A DNA stretch of 64,000 nucleotides from DTDX01 sp964608455 (GCA_964608455.1 CAZSNM010000005.1:5068-69067); one strand, 5' to 3'. Shown: positions 8,684 to 17,678, counted from the stretch's first letter. Notes: generated by a model not told the origin, from the sequence alone. A program made the numbers and translations.

Positions 8684-9811
8684 ATGCTTAGGCATAAAGA
8701 ATGTAAACTTTGCAGTAAAAAAAGCGAGTTAATCTCAAGCATTCTTAACCTTTGTATTAACTGCATTAAAGAAAAACCTGATGAAACTAAACAATTAATA
8801 TTAGAGGCTCATGAATCAATAAGAGCCTTTTATAATCTACCTCCAGTACCTCCTAAATCATTAGGAGGAATTCAATGCAATTTATGCGCTAATGAATGTA
8901 TAATTGGTGTTGGAGAAAAAGGATATTGCGGTTTAAGAAAAAACTTAAATGGAAAATTAATTTCTTTATCCAGCACTGATAAAGCAGTTTTACATTGGTA
9001 TCCTGACCCTCATGTTACAAATTGTTGTAGCGCTTGGTTTTGTCCAGCTGGGACAGGATCAGGGTACCCAAAATTTGCTTATACTAATGGGCCGGAGATA
9101 GGATATAAAAATTTAGCTATATTCTTTTATGGATGTAATTTTGATTGTTTATTTTGTCAAAATGCTTCCCATAAAGATATAGATGAGGCTTCAACAATTT
9201 CCTTAAATGAATTAACTAAGGTAATTAAAAATGATAAAAAATATTCTTGCATATGTTTTTTCGGCGGCTCACCTGAACCCCAACTCCCATTCGCTATATC
9301 ATTTTCAAAAAAGGTGCTTGAAGAAAATCCAAATAGAATAATTAGAATTTGTTTTGAATGGAATGGATGCGGAAACAAGCTTTTAGTTAAAGAAGCTGCA
9401 GAAATTGCTTTTAAAAGCGGTGGAAACATTAAATTTGATTTAAAATGTTTTAATGAAAATTTAAGTTTGGCTTTAAGCGGAGTTTCAAATAAAAAAGCTT
9501 ATGAAAATTTTGAGTTTATAGCTAATGAATTTTATAATGAAAGAAAAGATTTACCAGTTTTAACAGCTACAACGCTTTTAGTTTCAGGATATGTTGATGA
9601 GGAAGAAGTTAAGAAAATTTCAGAGTTTATTGCAAGTTTAAACCCTGAAATTCCATATTCACTTTTAGTTTTTCATCCAGACTTCATGATGAATGATCTT
9701 CCCATAACCCCAAAAAATCAAGCATTAAACTGTTATAAAATTGCTAAAAGATTTTTAAGAAATGTTTATTTAGGAAATATTCATTTGCTTAGCAATTTAA
9801 GAATTTATTAA
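8684..9811 (+). CDS. Radical SAM protein, pyruvate-formate-lyase-activase-like
   Basis: The 375-residue protein has the radical SAM cluster motif CNFDCLFC (CX3CX2C) in FFYGCNFDCLFCQN, followed by the FFGGSPEPQ glycine-rich SAM-binding strand. The N-terminus adds two cysteine knuckles (CKLCSKK, CINCI) and a CNLCANECIIG segment like that of PflA/AmrS relatives, suggesting another metal site. It resembles COG1180/COG2108-type activases. The substrate is unknown. It is the first of three co-directional radical SAM genes, although the 138-bp gap to the next leaves room for a separate promoter. Confidence 0.85.
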   Translation: MLRHKECKLCSKKSELISSILNLCINCIKEKPDETKQLILEAHESIRAFYNLPPVPPKSLGGIQCNLCANECIIGVGEKGYCGLRKNLNGKLISLSSTDKAVLHWYPDPHVTNCCSAWFCPAGTGSGYPKFAYTNGPEIGYKNLAIFFYGCNFDCLFCQNASHKDIDEASTISLNELTKVIKNDKKYSCICFFGGSPEPQLPFAISFSKKVLEENPNRIIRICFEWNGCGNKLLVKEAAEIAFKSGGNIKFDLKCFNENLSLALSGVSNKKAYENFEFIANEFYNERKDLPVLTATTLLVSGYVDEEEVKKISEFIASLNPEIPYSLLVFHPDFMMNDLPITPKNQALNCYKIAKRFLRNVYLGNIHLLSNLRIY

Positions 9812-9949
9812 ATTTCTATTGCATAGCTATTTATCATTTATTGTTATCTAGAAGAGAAAGCTTTAAATAGTTTTAAGAATAAAACATAATATTTGATTTT
9901 TCACTGTTAAATTTTAATTAAAATAAAATAGTAATGGAGCGCTTTAATA

Positions 9950-11383
9950 TTGGAGGAAAAAATTCAAACATTCAGGTTAATCTCAAATAATTTTTTCACA
10001 AGAAGCTTGTTAAAAAGTATTTCAAACTATTGCGAAAAAGATGGAAAAAATAGACTGGAAATAGGCTTAGAGCTTTATTCAGGAGTTAGAAAAGAAGCAT
10101 GTTTAAAATGCAGGGTTACCGAAAAATTTTTAAATTTAATTTTAAAAATCGGTAGAAAAACATTTAACGTTTCAGAGGAGGAAATGAAAAAAACTTTTGC
10201 TGATGCTTATTGGAGAAGAGGGTTAAGCAGTGTAGTTAAAGGATTAGGTCTTTTCGGTGTTACAAAACCATTTACTCCAGGAGCACCATTTCAAGTTGTT
10301 TGGGAAATAACTAAAGCTTGTAATTTAAGATGTAAACATTGCTCAGCTAATGCTGGAGTTGGACTAGATGAATTAAATACAGAAGAAGCTTTAAAAGCAA
10401 TAGATAAACTTGATAAATTTGGTATAACGATTTTAGCCTTCTCCGGTGGAGAACCATTAATTCGAAAAGATTTTCCTAAACTTGCTAAATATGCAGCTGA
10501 TAAAGGAATATACGTAGCTGTAGCTACAAATGGTACATTAATAACTAAGGAAAAAGCGAAAGAAATGAAGGAAGCTGGAATAGAGTATGTGCAAATCAGC
10601 CTTGATGGAGCAGTTCCAGAAACCCATGATCACTTTAGGGGAGTACAAGGTGCATTTAATAAAACTATTGAAGGAATTAAAAATGTTGTAGCTGAAGATT
10701 TCTTTGTTAACGTTTCAACCACTGTAACTAAATTAAATTATAGGGAAATTCCAAAAATACTAGATTTATGCGAAAAGCTTGGTGTAGATTGGTTTATGGC
10801 ATATAATTTTATTCCAACTGGAAGGGGCATCGATATAGCAGAGTTAGATTTGACGCCGGAAGAAAGAGAAAATCTTTTAAAAATGCTTTATGAAAGAATG
10901 CAAAATTCAAATATAGCTATGCTTTCTACAGCTCCTCAACTTGCTAGAGTTTCTTTAGAAGCTTCCTGCCAAAGCGAAGCATTAGTTTTAAGCCACTTTT
11001 ACTCAGCTAAATCAAGGGAAAAAATTAAGAGTTTAGCTGAATTTATAGGTGGATGCGGTGCAGGAAGATTTTATATAGCTATAAAGCCTAATGGTGATAT
11101 TCAACCATGCGTTTTTCTACCATTAAAACTTGGAAACATTAAAAGCGATAATCTGGAAGAATTATGGGTAACATCTAAAGTTTTAAAAGATCTTAGAAAT
11201 AAAGATGCTTTAAAAGGACATTGTGGAATATGCGAATATAGATATTATTGTGGTGGATGTAGGGCAAGAGCTTATGGATACTTTAAAGACTATTTAGCAC
11301 CTGACCCAGGTTGCATAAATAATAACGAGTATTATGCTATGTTGAAAAAAGAAGTTGAGTTAACTCCTGTTATTCAACGTTAA
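9950..11383 (+). CDS. Radical SAM/SPASM domain protein
   Basis: This 477-residue protein has an N-terminal helical region of about 100 residues, then the radical SAM motif CNLRCKHC in WEITKACNLRCKHCSAN, the FSGGEPLIRKD SAM-binding segment, and a C-terminal SPASM-like cysteine set (GGCGAGRFY, IQPC, CGICEYRYYCGGCRARAYG). The layout matches archaeal SPASM enzymes such as AhbC/AhbD-type haem-synthesis proteins and peptide-maturase relatives; which one cannot be decided here. The TTG at 9950 is the only usual start; GGAG lies 10 nt upstream. A GGAGG immediately inside the frame, 5 nt before an ATT at 9962, leaves a non-canonical start possible. Confidence 0.87.
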   Translation: MEEKIQTFRLISNNFFTRSLLKSISNYCEKDGKNRLEIGLELYSGVRKEACLKCRVTEKFLNLILKIGRKTFNVSEEEMKKTFADAYWRRGLSSVVKGLGLFGVTKPFTPGAPFQVVWEITKACNLRCKHCSANAGVGLDELNTEEALKAIDKLDKFGITILAFSGGEPLIRKDFPKLAKYAADKGIYVAVATNGTLITKEKAKEMKEAGIEYVQISLDGAVPETHDHFRGVQGAFNKTIEGIKNVVAEDFFVNVSTTVTKLNYREIPKILDLCEKLGVDWFMAYNFIPTGRGIDIAELDLTPEERENLLKMLYERMQNSNIAMLSTAPQLARVSLEASCQSEALVLSHFYSAKSREKIKSLAEFIGGCGAGRFYIAIKPNGDIQPCVFLPLKLGNIKSDNLEELWVTSKVLKDLRNKDALKGHCGICEYRYYCGGCRARAYGYFKDYLAPDPGCINNNEYYAMLKKEVELTPVIQR

Positions 11384-11426
11384 GTTTTTTATTTATTTTT
11401 AAAAGATTTTTGTGGAGGGAAAATTA

Positions 11427-12983
11427 TTGGTTGAGATCATACTTACTGCTGATAGAACGTTAATGAGTAATTATCATGGAAAAGAATTTCTTGGTTTTGC
11501 TACTAGTGCTCCACCAAACATTTTGCCAACCTGGCTTTATAAATTTATGTTTTTCCCTCCAATAAAAAATAAAAATGGTATACCGATTGAGGCTCCTTAT
11601 GCGCTTAGAAAAATTGAAGCAAAGCTTCTAGATGAAGGGTTTAACGTGCTTACAGTTGATCCGGATCATTTAAAAAAGTATATTAAAAACGCTAAAGTTC
11701 TATGTGTTCATGTTATGGATCCCTTTGGTTTAGGACCTTCATCAACAACCTTTGCTAGAATTCTTCGTACAGGTGAGCCTTATCTATCAAAATATTTTAA
11801 AGAATTGCTTACAAAGAATGAGGTTAAAGAAGCTAAGAAGCGAGGTTTAAAGATAATTGTGGGTGGTCCTGGAGTTTGGCAATTTAAATATAGAGTTGAA
11901 GAACAAAAAGCTTATGGAATAGATTGTATAGTTTATGGAGAAGCAGAACGTATTATTAGTAATCTTATAAGAAAAGCTTTAAATGGGGAAGAGTTACCAA
12001 GCTATTTTGAAGTTAACCTTTATGAATTACCAAGTTTAAACGAGATTTCAGAAATTAAAAACCCTTCAATTAATGGTTTAATTGAAGTTGGTCGTGGATG
12101 CCCTAGAGGATGCGATTTTTGCAGCGTAACCCTAAAGCCTTTAAGATGGTACCCGCTTGATAAAATAGAAAAGGAACTTCAAGTAAATGTTAAAGGTGGG
12201 TTAACTTCAGGCATTCTTCATGCTGAAGATGTGCTTCTTTATGGTTCTAAATCTGTTATTCCTGATAGAGAAAAAGTTCTTGAATTACATAAATTAACTA
12301 AAAAATATTTAAAGAATTTTTGTTGGAGCCATGTTAGCATAGCAGCTATAGCAGCTGATCCAAAATTGTTTAAAGAAGTTTCAGAAATAATTATTGATGA
12401 AAATCAAAAATGGTGGGGTGCTCAAATAGGTATAGAAACAGGTTCACCTAGATTAGTTAAATTAACTATGCCAGCTAAAGCTAAGCCTTTTAAACCTGAA
12501 GAGTGGCCTTCTGTTGTAAAGGAAGCGGCAGGTTTAATGAATGATTATGGATTGATACCTGCTTGCACATTGATTACAGGTTTACCTGAAGAAACTGATG
12601 AAGATGTAATTAAAACCATAGAATTAATTGAAGATTTGGATTGGTTTAAAAGTATGATCGTTCCGTTATTTTTTGTTCCCATGGGTAAATTAAAGAATAA
12701 AGATTGGTTTAAATATGAAGATTTAACAGAGTTACAAAAAGAATTGATGGTTAAATGTCTCAGTCATGATATTAAATATGCAAGGGAAATTATGGATTGG
12801 TATATTAAGGAGAAATGGTATAGCCCTATATTAAGAAGGCTTTATGATTTGTTTATTTGGTTAATAGAGCGTAAAGGGAAAAAAAGCAAAATTTTTGAAT
12901 ATCAAAAAGTTTCAGTTTTTCATAAGGAAAGGGAGGAAATTAAAGAGGTTGAAGCTGTTAAAAGAGGCTACTACTATTGCTGA
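11427..12983 (+). CDS. Radical SAM protein with N-terminal B12-binding-like domain
   Basis: The 518-residue protein has an N-terminal Rossmann-like region (about residues 40-175, ending GLKIIVGGPGVWQ) resembling the cobalamin-binding half of B12 radical SAM enzymes, then CPRGCDFC (CX3CX2C) near residue 222, and a TIM-barrel remainder with TGLPEETDEDV. The class includes methyltransferases and ring-forming enzymes; the substrate is unknown. TTG 11427 is chosen because GGAGGG precedes it by 7 nt; the in-frame GTG at 11412 lies upstream of that site. The 3' end overlaps the convergent glycosyltransferase by 10 bp. Confidence 0.85.
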   Translation: MVEIILTADRTLMSNYHGKEFLGFATSAPPNILPTWLYKFMFFPPIKNKNGIPIEAPYALRKIEAKLLDEGFNVLTVDPDHLKKYIKNAKVLCVHVMDPFGLGPSSTTFARILRTGEPYLSKYFKELLTKNEVKEAKKRGLKIIVGGPGVWQFKYRVEEQKAYGIDCIVYGEAERIISNLIRKALNGEELPSYFEVNLYELPSLNEISEIKNPSINGLIEVGRGCPRGCDFCSVTLKPLRWYPLDKIEKELQVNVKGGLTSGILHAEDVLLYGSKSVIPDREKVLELHKLTKKYLKNFCWSHVSIAAIAADPKLFKEVSEIIIDENQKWWGAQIGIETGSPRLVKLTMPAKAKPFKPEEWPSVVKEAAGLMNDYGLIPACTLITGLPEETDEDVIKTIELIEDLDWFKSMIVPLFFVPMGKLKNKDWFKYEDLTELQKELMVKCLSHDIKYAREIMDWYIKEKWYSPILRRLYDLFIWLIERKGKKSKIFEYQKVSVFHKEREEIKEVEAVKRGYYYC

Positions 12984-14185
12984 TTAATGATTTCTAAAAT
13001 TAAATTTATAGTTGATTCTATTGCATTAAATGAATTTAAAATTTTAAAAAACTCATTTAATTTTTTTTCATTCTTAAAGTTAAGTAAGTTTTCTATTGCA
13101 TTTAATAATGTTTCCTTAGTAAGATTTTCCTGCACAATCATTTTCCCAATTTTTAAATGTTCAATTCGCTCAGCATTTCCATATTGTTCAGCTTGACCAG
13201 GAATTGGAATAGTTATAATTGGTTTTTTATAGGCTAAAGCCTTCATTATTATACCATGACCTGCACGTCCAATAATAACATCAGATGCTTTAAAAAGCTT
13301 AAATTGAGTTTCTTCATCAATCCATTCATATACTTTAACTTTTCCAATTTTCTTTAAGCAAAAATTTCCTTTAGGATTACCTTTAGAAATGATTATTTCA
13401 TATTTTTCAGGGAAATCCTGAAAAATATCCATAAGCCTTTTTATTAAAAAGATTCTTTCTTTTTTTGGACCGCTAATCGCTGCATAAACAATTATTTTAG
13501 AGTCATTAAGGTTTAACTCTTTTTTAATAACTTTTTCTTCAGGAAGATCATTATATTTAATTGGAATTATAGGACCAATAAATTTTACTTTTTTCTTAAA
13601 AATTTTTGGAATTATTAAGTTTTTAAATGAAATAGTGTATGGATAAGGTAAATCAGGGATTAAAATTTGATTACTTAAACCCCAAATTCCCTCTATAACA
13701 CTATTTGAAATACTCCATAAAAAATTCATAAAATTAAAAGATATTTTCTCGATTAAGGAATTTTTAAGGTTAGGATTTGCAATATTTATTTTGAATTGAT
13801 TTAACATTAAAATGCTTGGTATCTTTAAGGCTTTAGCTATTAAAATTGGTGCCAATCTAGAATCTGAAAAAACTAAATTTGGATGATAACTTTTTATTCT
13901 TTTGAATTCAAAAATTAATTCTTTAAGGGAAAGTTTTATAGTTCGAAAAAAACCTGGATAATGTGCTAAAGATGCTTTATAATCAACCACTCCACTTTCG
14001 TTTGTAACATAGCTCATCTGTATCGTTTTAAAAACTTTATACCCCATTTTTATTAAGTACTCAACAGCTTCAAAACAAGTTGAAAAAACAACATTTACAC
14101 CATGATTTTTTAAGGCTCTAGCTATGGGTTCGCATCTAGTTACATGCCCTAACCCTATTCCGCAAGAGGCTATATAAACCTTCAA
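12974..14185 (-). CDS. MurG-like (GT28-type) glycosyltransferase
   Basis: This 403-residue protein has a GT-B fold layout: an N-terminal glycine-rich loop CGIGLGHVTRCEPIARAL as in MurG/UDP-GlcNAc transferases, a central linker, and a C-terminal nucleotide-sugar domain with GRAGHGIIMKAL and PIPGQAEQYGNAE. The last two are the donor-binding motifs of family 28. Archaeal members glycosylate lipids or S-layer/N-glycan carriers; the acceptor is unknown. The gene starts with ATG. Confidence 0.85.
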   Translation of the reverse strand: MKVYIASCGIGLGHVTRCEPIARALKNHGVNVVFSTCFEAVEYLIKMGYKVFKTIQMSYVTNESGVVDYKASLAHYPGFFRTIKLSLKELIFEFKRIKSYHPNLVFSDSRLAPILIAKALKIPSILMLNQFKINIANPNLKNSLIEKISFNFMNFLWSISNSVIEGIWGLSNQILIPDLPYPYTISFKNLIIPKIFKKKVKFIGPIIPIKYNDLPEEKVIKKELNLNDSKIIVYAAISGPKKERIFLIKRLMDIFQDFPEKYEIIISKGNPKGNFCLKKIGKVKVYEWIDEETQFKLFKASDVIIGRAGHGIIMKALAYKKPIITIPIPGQAEQYGNAERIEHLKIGKMIVQENLTKETLLNAIENLLNFKNEKKLNEFFKILNSFNAIESTINLILEIINQQ

Positions 14186-14226
14186 AAAAAGTACCCCTCT
14201 TTTAAATTTGCAAATTTAAAATATAT

Positions 14227-14406
14227 TCAACCTTTTCTTTTTTTAGAAAATAAAAAAGCTAAAAATAAAGCTAGTGTTGGAAAATAAAAAATGCAAATTT
14301 CAAATTCTAAAGCAAATATTTGAATGAAGAAAAGTTTTGAGATAAGTGAAATGAATGAAATAACAACCATAATTAAAAAAGAGAAGAAAATATTATTATT
14401 TTTCAT
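14227..14406 (-). CDS. Tiny membrane protein (59 aa)
   Basis: A short frame with ATG start encodes 59 residues: an N-terminal MKNNN, two hydrophobic stretches (about 6-33 and 37-53) separated by one glutamate-containing turn, and a basic tail ending FSKKRKG, as expected for a two-helix membrane peptide obeying the positive-inside rule. No obvious ribosome binding site is seen. It fills the gap between the glycosyltransferase and rpoK on the same strand. Homology is unknown; it may be an unconserved frame. Confidence 0.45.
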   Translation of the reverse strand: MKNNNIFFSFLIMVVISFISLISKLFFIQIFALEFEICIFYFPTLALFLAFLFSKKRKG

Positions 14407-14464
14407 AAAAATTCATGAGAAATCAAGTTAAAAAAAGAAAAACCTAAATAGGTTTTAATTTGAG

Positions 14465-14749
14465 TTAATCCTCTTCAGATTCTAAAAGAAGTTTCAAAGG
14501 AATGTTCTGGCTTGTTCCATCTGGAAGCTGACGTCTAATGCTTATGGGTAAAATGCCTTCTTTCAATTCTAAAAGAGCTATTTCAATTGGAGATTTAACA
14601 CTTGGAGGTACATCTATTAATACAGGTGCTCCCATAGCTATTTGCATTGCTCGAGCCCCGACAATCCTAGTTTTTTCAAAGCGGGTAAGCTTTTTAGGAC
14701 CGATCAGCGTAGTCTCTATAGAGTTAAGTTTCTCCGAGTTCTTCACCAC
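14465..14749 (-). CDS. rpoK: DNA-directed RNA polymerase subunit K (Rpb6/omega homologue)
   Basis: The 94-residue protein carries the RpoK/Rpb6/omega signature LTRFEKTRIVGARAMQIAMG and GAPVLID, then the conserved SPIEIALLELKEG and PISIRRQLPDG. RpoK stabilises the largest polymerase subunit during assembly. The GTG start lies 26 bp inside the upstream thermosome gene, giving translational coupling of chaperonin and polymerase subunit. A shorter start is possible, because the first 15 or so residues are not conserved. Confidence 0.95.
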   Translation of the reverse strand: MVKNSEKLNSIETTLIGPKKLTRFEKTRIVGARAMQIAMGAPVLIDVPPSVKSPIEIALLELKEGILPISIRRQLPDGTSQNIPLKLLLESEED

Positions 14750-16382
14750 TCTCTTCTGGCCCCTTTGATGGCCCTTTTTCTTCTTTAGTTTTAGAAGCTG
14801 CTATTACATCATCTATTCTTAATATCATTGTTGCAGCTTCGCTTGCAGATTTAATAACTTGCATTTTAACAGCTAATGGTTCATAAACATCAAGTTTACT
14901 CATATCAGCAACTTTACCCGAGAATACATCTACTCCAGCCCATTTTTCTCCTTTATCATGTTTAGCTCTTAACTCTGTAATTATATCTATTGGATCTAAA
15001 CCAGCATTTTCAGCTAAGGTCATTGGTATGCTCTCTAAAGCTTCAGCAAAAGCTAAAACAGCTAACTGTTCTTTTCCAGCTAGCTTCTCAGCATATTGCC
15101 TTAACCTTCTAGCGACTTCAGCTTCAGGTGCTCCACCGCCAGCTACTACTCTTGGGTCTCTAACAACATCTCTAACAACGCATAAGGCGTCATGAATGGC
15201 TCTTTCAGCTTCATTAACTATTCTTTCTGCACCTCCACGAACTAAAATAGTAACAGACTTAGGGTTTTTGCATCCTTCCACAAAAGTCATTTTATCATCT
15301 GCAACTTTTCTTTCTTCAACAAGTTTAGCAAAACCTAGATCATTTGGAGTTAAATCATCAAGGTTTGTTATTATCTTTCCTCCTGTAGCTTTAGCCAGTT
15401 TTTCCATATCAGATTCTTTAGCTCTTCTGACGGCTAAAATTCCTTTTTTAGCTAGGAAGTGTTGAGCCATATCATCGATTCCTTTTTGGCAAATAACAAC
15501 GTCAGCTCCAGCTTTAGCAATTTTTTCAACCATTTCTTGAAGCATTCTTTCTTCTTCTTTAAGAAAAGCATCCATTTGCTCAGGTGTTTCTATGTTTATT
15601 TTAGCGTCCATTTCTGTTTTTTCTATTTCTAAAGGACAATTAAGCAAAGCTATTTTAGCGTTTTCTATTCTTTTAGGCATGCCTGGATGAACAACTTCCT
15701 TATCAAGTACAACTCCTTTAACTAGCTTTGTATCCATTAGGGATTCTCCAGCTTTTTTTTCAACTTTCACATCGTCAATATCAACTTTATAACCTTCCAG
15801 AGTTTTTTCAGCCACCTGAAGAATAGCATCAACAGTTAAATCCGCTATATAATCTTTATATTCTGAAAGCAGTTTACTAGCTACAGCTACTTTAGCAACT
15901 TTCTTTAAAAATTCTTTATCACTTGGTTCCACTTTAATAGCTATTTCTTCAAGAGCTTTAAGAGCTTCTTCAGAAGCGGCTCTATAACCATCAACGATTA
16001 CAGTTGGATGAACATCTTTATCAATAAGCTCCTCAGCTTTAGTAAGGAGTTCTCCAGCTAATACTACGGCGGTTGTTGTTCCATCTCCTACTTCATCATC
16101 TTGTGTTTTAGCTACTTCAACCATCATTTTAGCTGCTGGATGTTGAACATCAATCTCATCAAGAATAGTAGCCCCATCATTAGTAATAGTAACATCACCA
16201 AAGCTGTCAACAAGCATTTTATCCATTCCCTTTGGTCCTAGGGAGCTTTTTACAGTTTCAGCGATAATTCTAGCAGCAGTAATATTTGCATGTTGAGCTT
16301 CTCTTCCTCTAGATCGGGTAGTACCTTCTTTTAATATCAAAATCGGAGTTCCAGCAAGTTCTGGAGTGGATTCGACTGCCAT
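14724..16382 (-). CDS. ths: Thermosome subunit 1 (group II chaperonin)
   Basis: The 552-residue chaperonin has the ATP-binding LGPKGMDKMLVDSFGDVTITNDGATIL, the catalytic GDGTTTAVVLAGELL, an apical domain, and VVAGGGAPEAEVARRL before the second equatorial half. The C-terminus is acidic (SGEELGET). It folds client proteins in a double-ring ATPase. ATG 16382 is chosen because GGGGG lies 9 nt upstream; a TTG at 16403 lies before that site. A 560-bp segment is identical at nucleotide level to the second thermosome gene. Overlaps rpoK by 26 bp. Confidence 0.96.
   Translation of the reverse strand: MAVESTPELAGTPILILKEGTTRSRGREAQHANITAARIIAETVKSSLGPKGMDKMLVDSFGDVTITNDGATILDEIDVQHPAAKMMVEVAKTQDDEVGDGTTTAVVLAGELLTKAEELIDKDVHPTVIVDGYRAASEEALKALEEIAIKVEPSDKEFLKKVAKVAVASKLLSEYKDYIADLTVDAILQVAEKTLEGYKVDIDDVKVEKKAGESLMDTKLVKGVVLDKEVVHPGMPKRIENAKIALLNCPLEIEKTEMDAKINIETPEQMDAFLKEEERMLQEMVEKIAKAGADVVICQKGIDDMAQHFLAKKGILAVRRAKESDMEKLAKATGGKIITNLDDLTPNDLGFAKLVEERKVADDKMTFVEGCKNPKSVTILVRGGAERIVNEAERAIHDALCVVRDVVRDPRVVAGGGAPEAEVARRLRQYAEKLAGKEQLAVLAFAEALESIPMTLAENAGLDPIDIITELRAKHDKGEKWAGVDVFSGKVADMSKLDVYEPLAVKMQVIKSASEAATMILRIDDVIAASKTKEEKGPSKGPEESGEELGET
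15642..16201 (-). repeat. 560-bp tract identical to 60311-60870 (inverted, inside thermosome gene 1)
   Basis: Reading the two thermosome genes codon by codon, every base from 15642 to 16201 (minus strand) matches 60311-60870 (plus strand). The first mismatch on one side is T/C at 16202/60310 and on the other A/G at 15641/60871. A further 27 identical bases lie beyond the first mismatch. Outside the tract the genes differ at many codons. This pattern indicates recent gene conversion, or an assembly artefact. Confidence 0.9.
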
Positions 16383-16800
16383 ACCATAAAACCCCCTTTT
16401 CAAAATTTTATAGCATAAATTAAAATTCCGTAGACATATTAATGCAAAATATAAATGATAATATAAATTTTTCTCTTTACAACATCACTATAAAGCTTTA
16501 GTTTATTAATTTATTTGCTTTAAAGTGGGATTTTAAAATTCCTACAACTTTATTATGTTAAGTACTTATAAAAGCAATGGGATGCTTTCATAAATTGGAT
16601 GTGGCCCAGGACTGGGCTTAACAGTCTATTTTAAGGCTTTAAATGCTGATAAAATTAGCCTAAGTATTAAGCTCACAATTCATAAAACTCAATAATATTT
16701 GATTGTTAATTAAATATTGAAAGCTTTCTTTTTAATTGAAAAAAGAAATTTAGGCACTAGAATTTCTAGTGCCTAAGATATTTGTTTATTTTTGAAGTAA
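16383..16800. other. Gene-free spacer with a possible structured RNA
   Basis: No convincing protein gene is present in these 418 bp. An AT-rich half (16383-16560) holds the divergent thermosome promoter region. From 16565 there is a TATA-like CTTATAAAAG, and about 25-30 bp downstream starts an unusually GC-rich patch with a hairpin, GCCCA-GGAC-TGGGC (16604-16617), then AGGCT/AGCCT arms (16634-16660). This could be a small plus-strand RNA. The stop-free frame 16594-16695 lacks a start codon and was not called. Confidence 0.35.
16750..16776 (-). terminator. Perfect 12-bp hairpin downstream of the zinc-ribbon gene
   Basis: TTAGGCACTAGA and TCTAGTGCCTAA flank a 3-nt loop, a perfect 12-bp inverted repeat 24 bp after the stop of the minus-strand zinc-ribbon gene. 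On the minus strand it is followed by a T-rich run (TTTCTTTTTTC). It could terminate transcription, or be a protein-binding palindrome. Confidence 0.5.
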
Positions 16801-16953
16801 TTAAGATGTAGATTTGGCAAATTTAGTTATTTTAGAACCACATACTGGACATGTAGCTCTAAGCAAAATTCTTCCTTTGCTTGTTGTTTCTTTTTGTACA
16901 GCATTATCATCTACAGATACCTTTTTCCTGCATTTAACACAAAACATTTCCAT
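16801..16953 (-). CDS. DUF5679-like small zinc-ribbon protein
   Basis: The 50-residue protein is essentially one zinc ribbon: FCVKCRKKV, a short linker and a GRILLRATCPVCGSKIT knuckle, as in DUF5679 proteins common in archaea and in giant viruses. The molecular role is unknown. ATG 16953 is chosen because AGGAGG lies 12 nt upstream and the conserved family starts at this methionine; a longer frame to 17022 includes unconserved sequence. A TATA-like TTTATAAAG lies upstream near 17030. Confidence 0.8.
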   Translation of the reverse strand: MEMFCVKCRKKVSVDDNAVQKETTSKGRILLRATCPVCGSKITKFAKSTS

Positions 16954-17167
16954 TTTTCTATTCAACCTCCTTTTATCATAGAAAACTAACACATTATTTT
17001 TATTAGCAGATAATAGTTCCATATTATAAGCTTTATAAATATTTAAAATTGACTTTTTCTTGTTAAAAAACAGCTTTACTTCATAAATTTTTTATTTGTA
17101 TTTATTCATACGTTTATAAATAGTTAAAAGTATTAGTATAACGTTACGTATATTATTTACTTTAATA

Positions 17168-17186
17168 GAAAAGTTTAAATACTTTA
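17168..17186 (+). promoter_or_regulatory. Promoter (BRE/TATA) of the winged-helix-NurA-HerA operon
   Basis: GAAAAG followed by TTTAAATA (17174-17181) fits an archaeal BRE/TATA pair; the start point is expected near 17203, giving a leader of about 14 nt before the TTG at 17217. A second TATA-like TTTATAAATA lies near 17114, and ATACG/CGTAT arms (around 17108 and 17145) could be an operator for one of the winged-helix proteins. Confidence 0.5.
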
Positions 17187-17216
17187 ACGTTTAAAATAAA
17201 AATATGTGAGTGGAGC

Positions 17217-17675
17217 TTGAAAATAAGAATAACCCTTCATAGAAGTTATGGAGATATAGAAATTGAAGGTGAAACCTTCGAGGAGGTAATAGAAAATCTT
17301 AAAGGTTTCCCAGAATGGCTTGAAGTTATCGATAGCATGATAGCTGCAAGCTCCAGCGTAAGTGAAAAAGAAATTCTTAAAGGGATAATTCAAAATACGC
17401 CTGATGGTCCCTTAATAACTGTTTCTAGAGAAAAATTAACTGATAGAGAAGCTGTAGGGTTGCTTCTTTATGCTATGGAACCTAATGGATTAAAACCTAA
17501 AGAATTAAGTCGATTATTAAATTTAAGCGGTTTTCTTTCAGTAGGTTTTGCCAGCAGACTCAGCGAATTAAAGCGAGAAGGTCTAGCCTATAAAGAAGGT
17601 GAAGTATATAGATTAACTGTTTCTGGAAAAAAATGGATAGAAAAGTTAATTTCCTCATTTAAACCAGGAGGTTAA
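17217..17675 (+). CDS. Winged-helix protein, first of three tandem paralogues (HerA/NurA operon)
   Basis: The 152-residue protein has an N-terminal alpha/beta part (IRITLHRSYGDIEIEGETFE), a middle segment with NTPDGPLITV and TDREAVGLLLYA, and a C-terminal winged helix with SRLSELKREGLAYKEGE and YRLTVSGKKWIEKL. Two homologues of the same layout follow at 3-6 bp spacing, then nurA and herA. No enzyme motif is seen. It may bind DNA or act as an adaptor for the nuclease-helicase. TTG start; GGAG lies unusually close upstream. Confidence 0.75.
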   Translation: MKIRITLHRSYGDIEIEGETFEEVIENLKGFPEWLEVIDSMIAASSSVSEKEILKGIIQNTPDGPLITVSREKLTDREAVGLLLYAMEPNGLKPKELSRLLNLSGFLSVGFASRLSELKREGLAYKEGEVYRLTVSGKKWIEKLISSFKPGG

Positions 17676-17678
17676 TCT

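Noticed and set aside
16594..16695. Stop-free frame of 33 codons in the long spacer
   Set aside because: No start codon or binding site in frame, and a stretch of this length is not rare by chance; treated as possible RNA instead.
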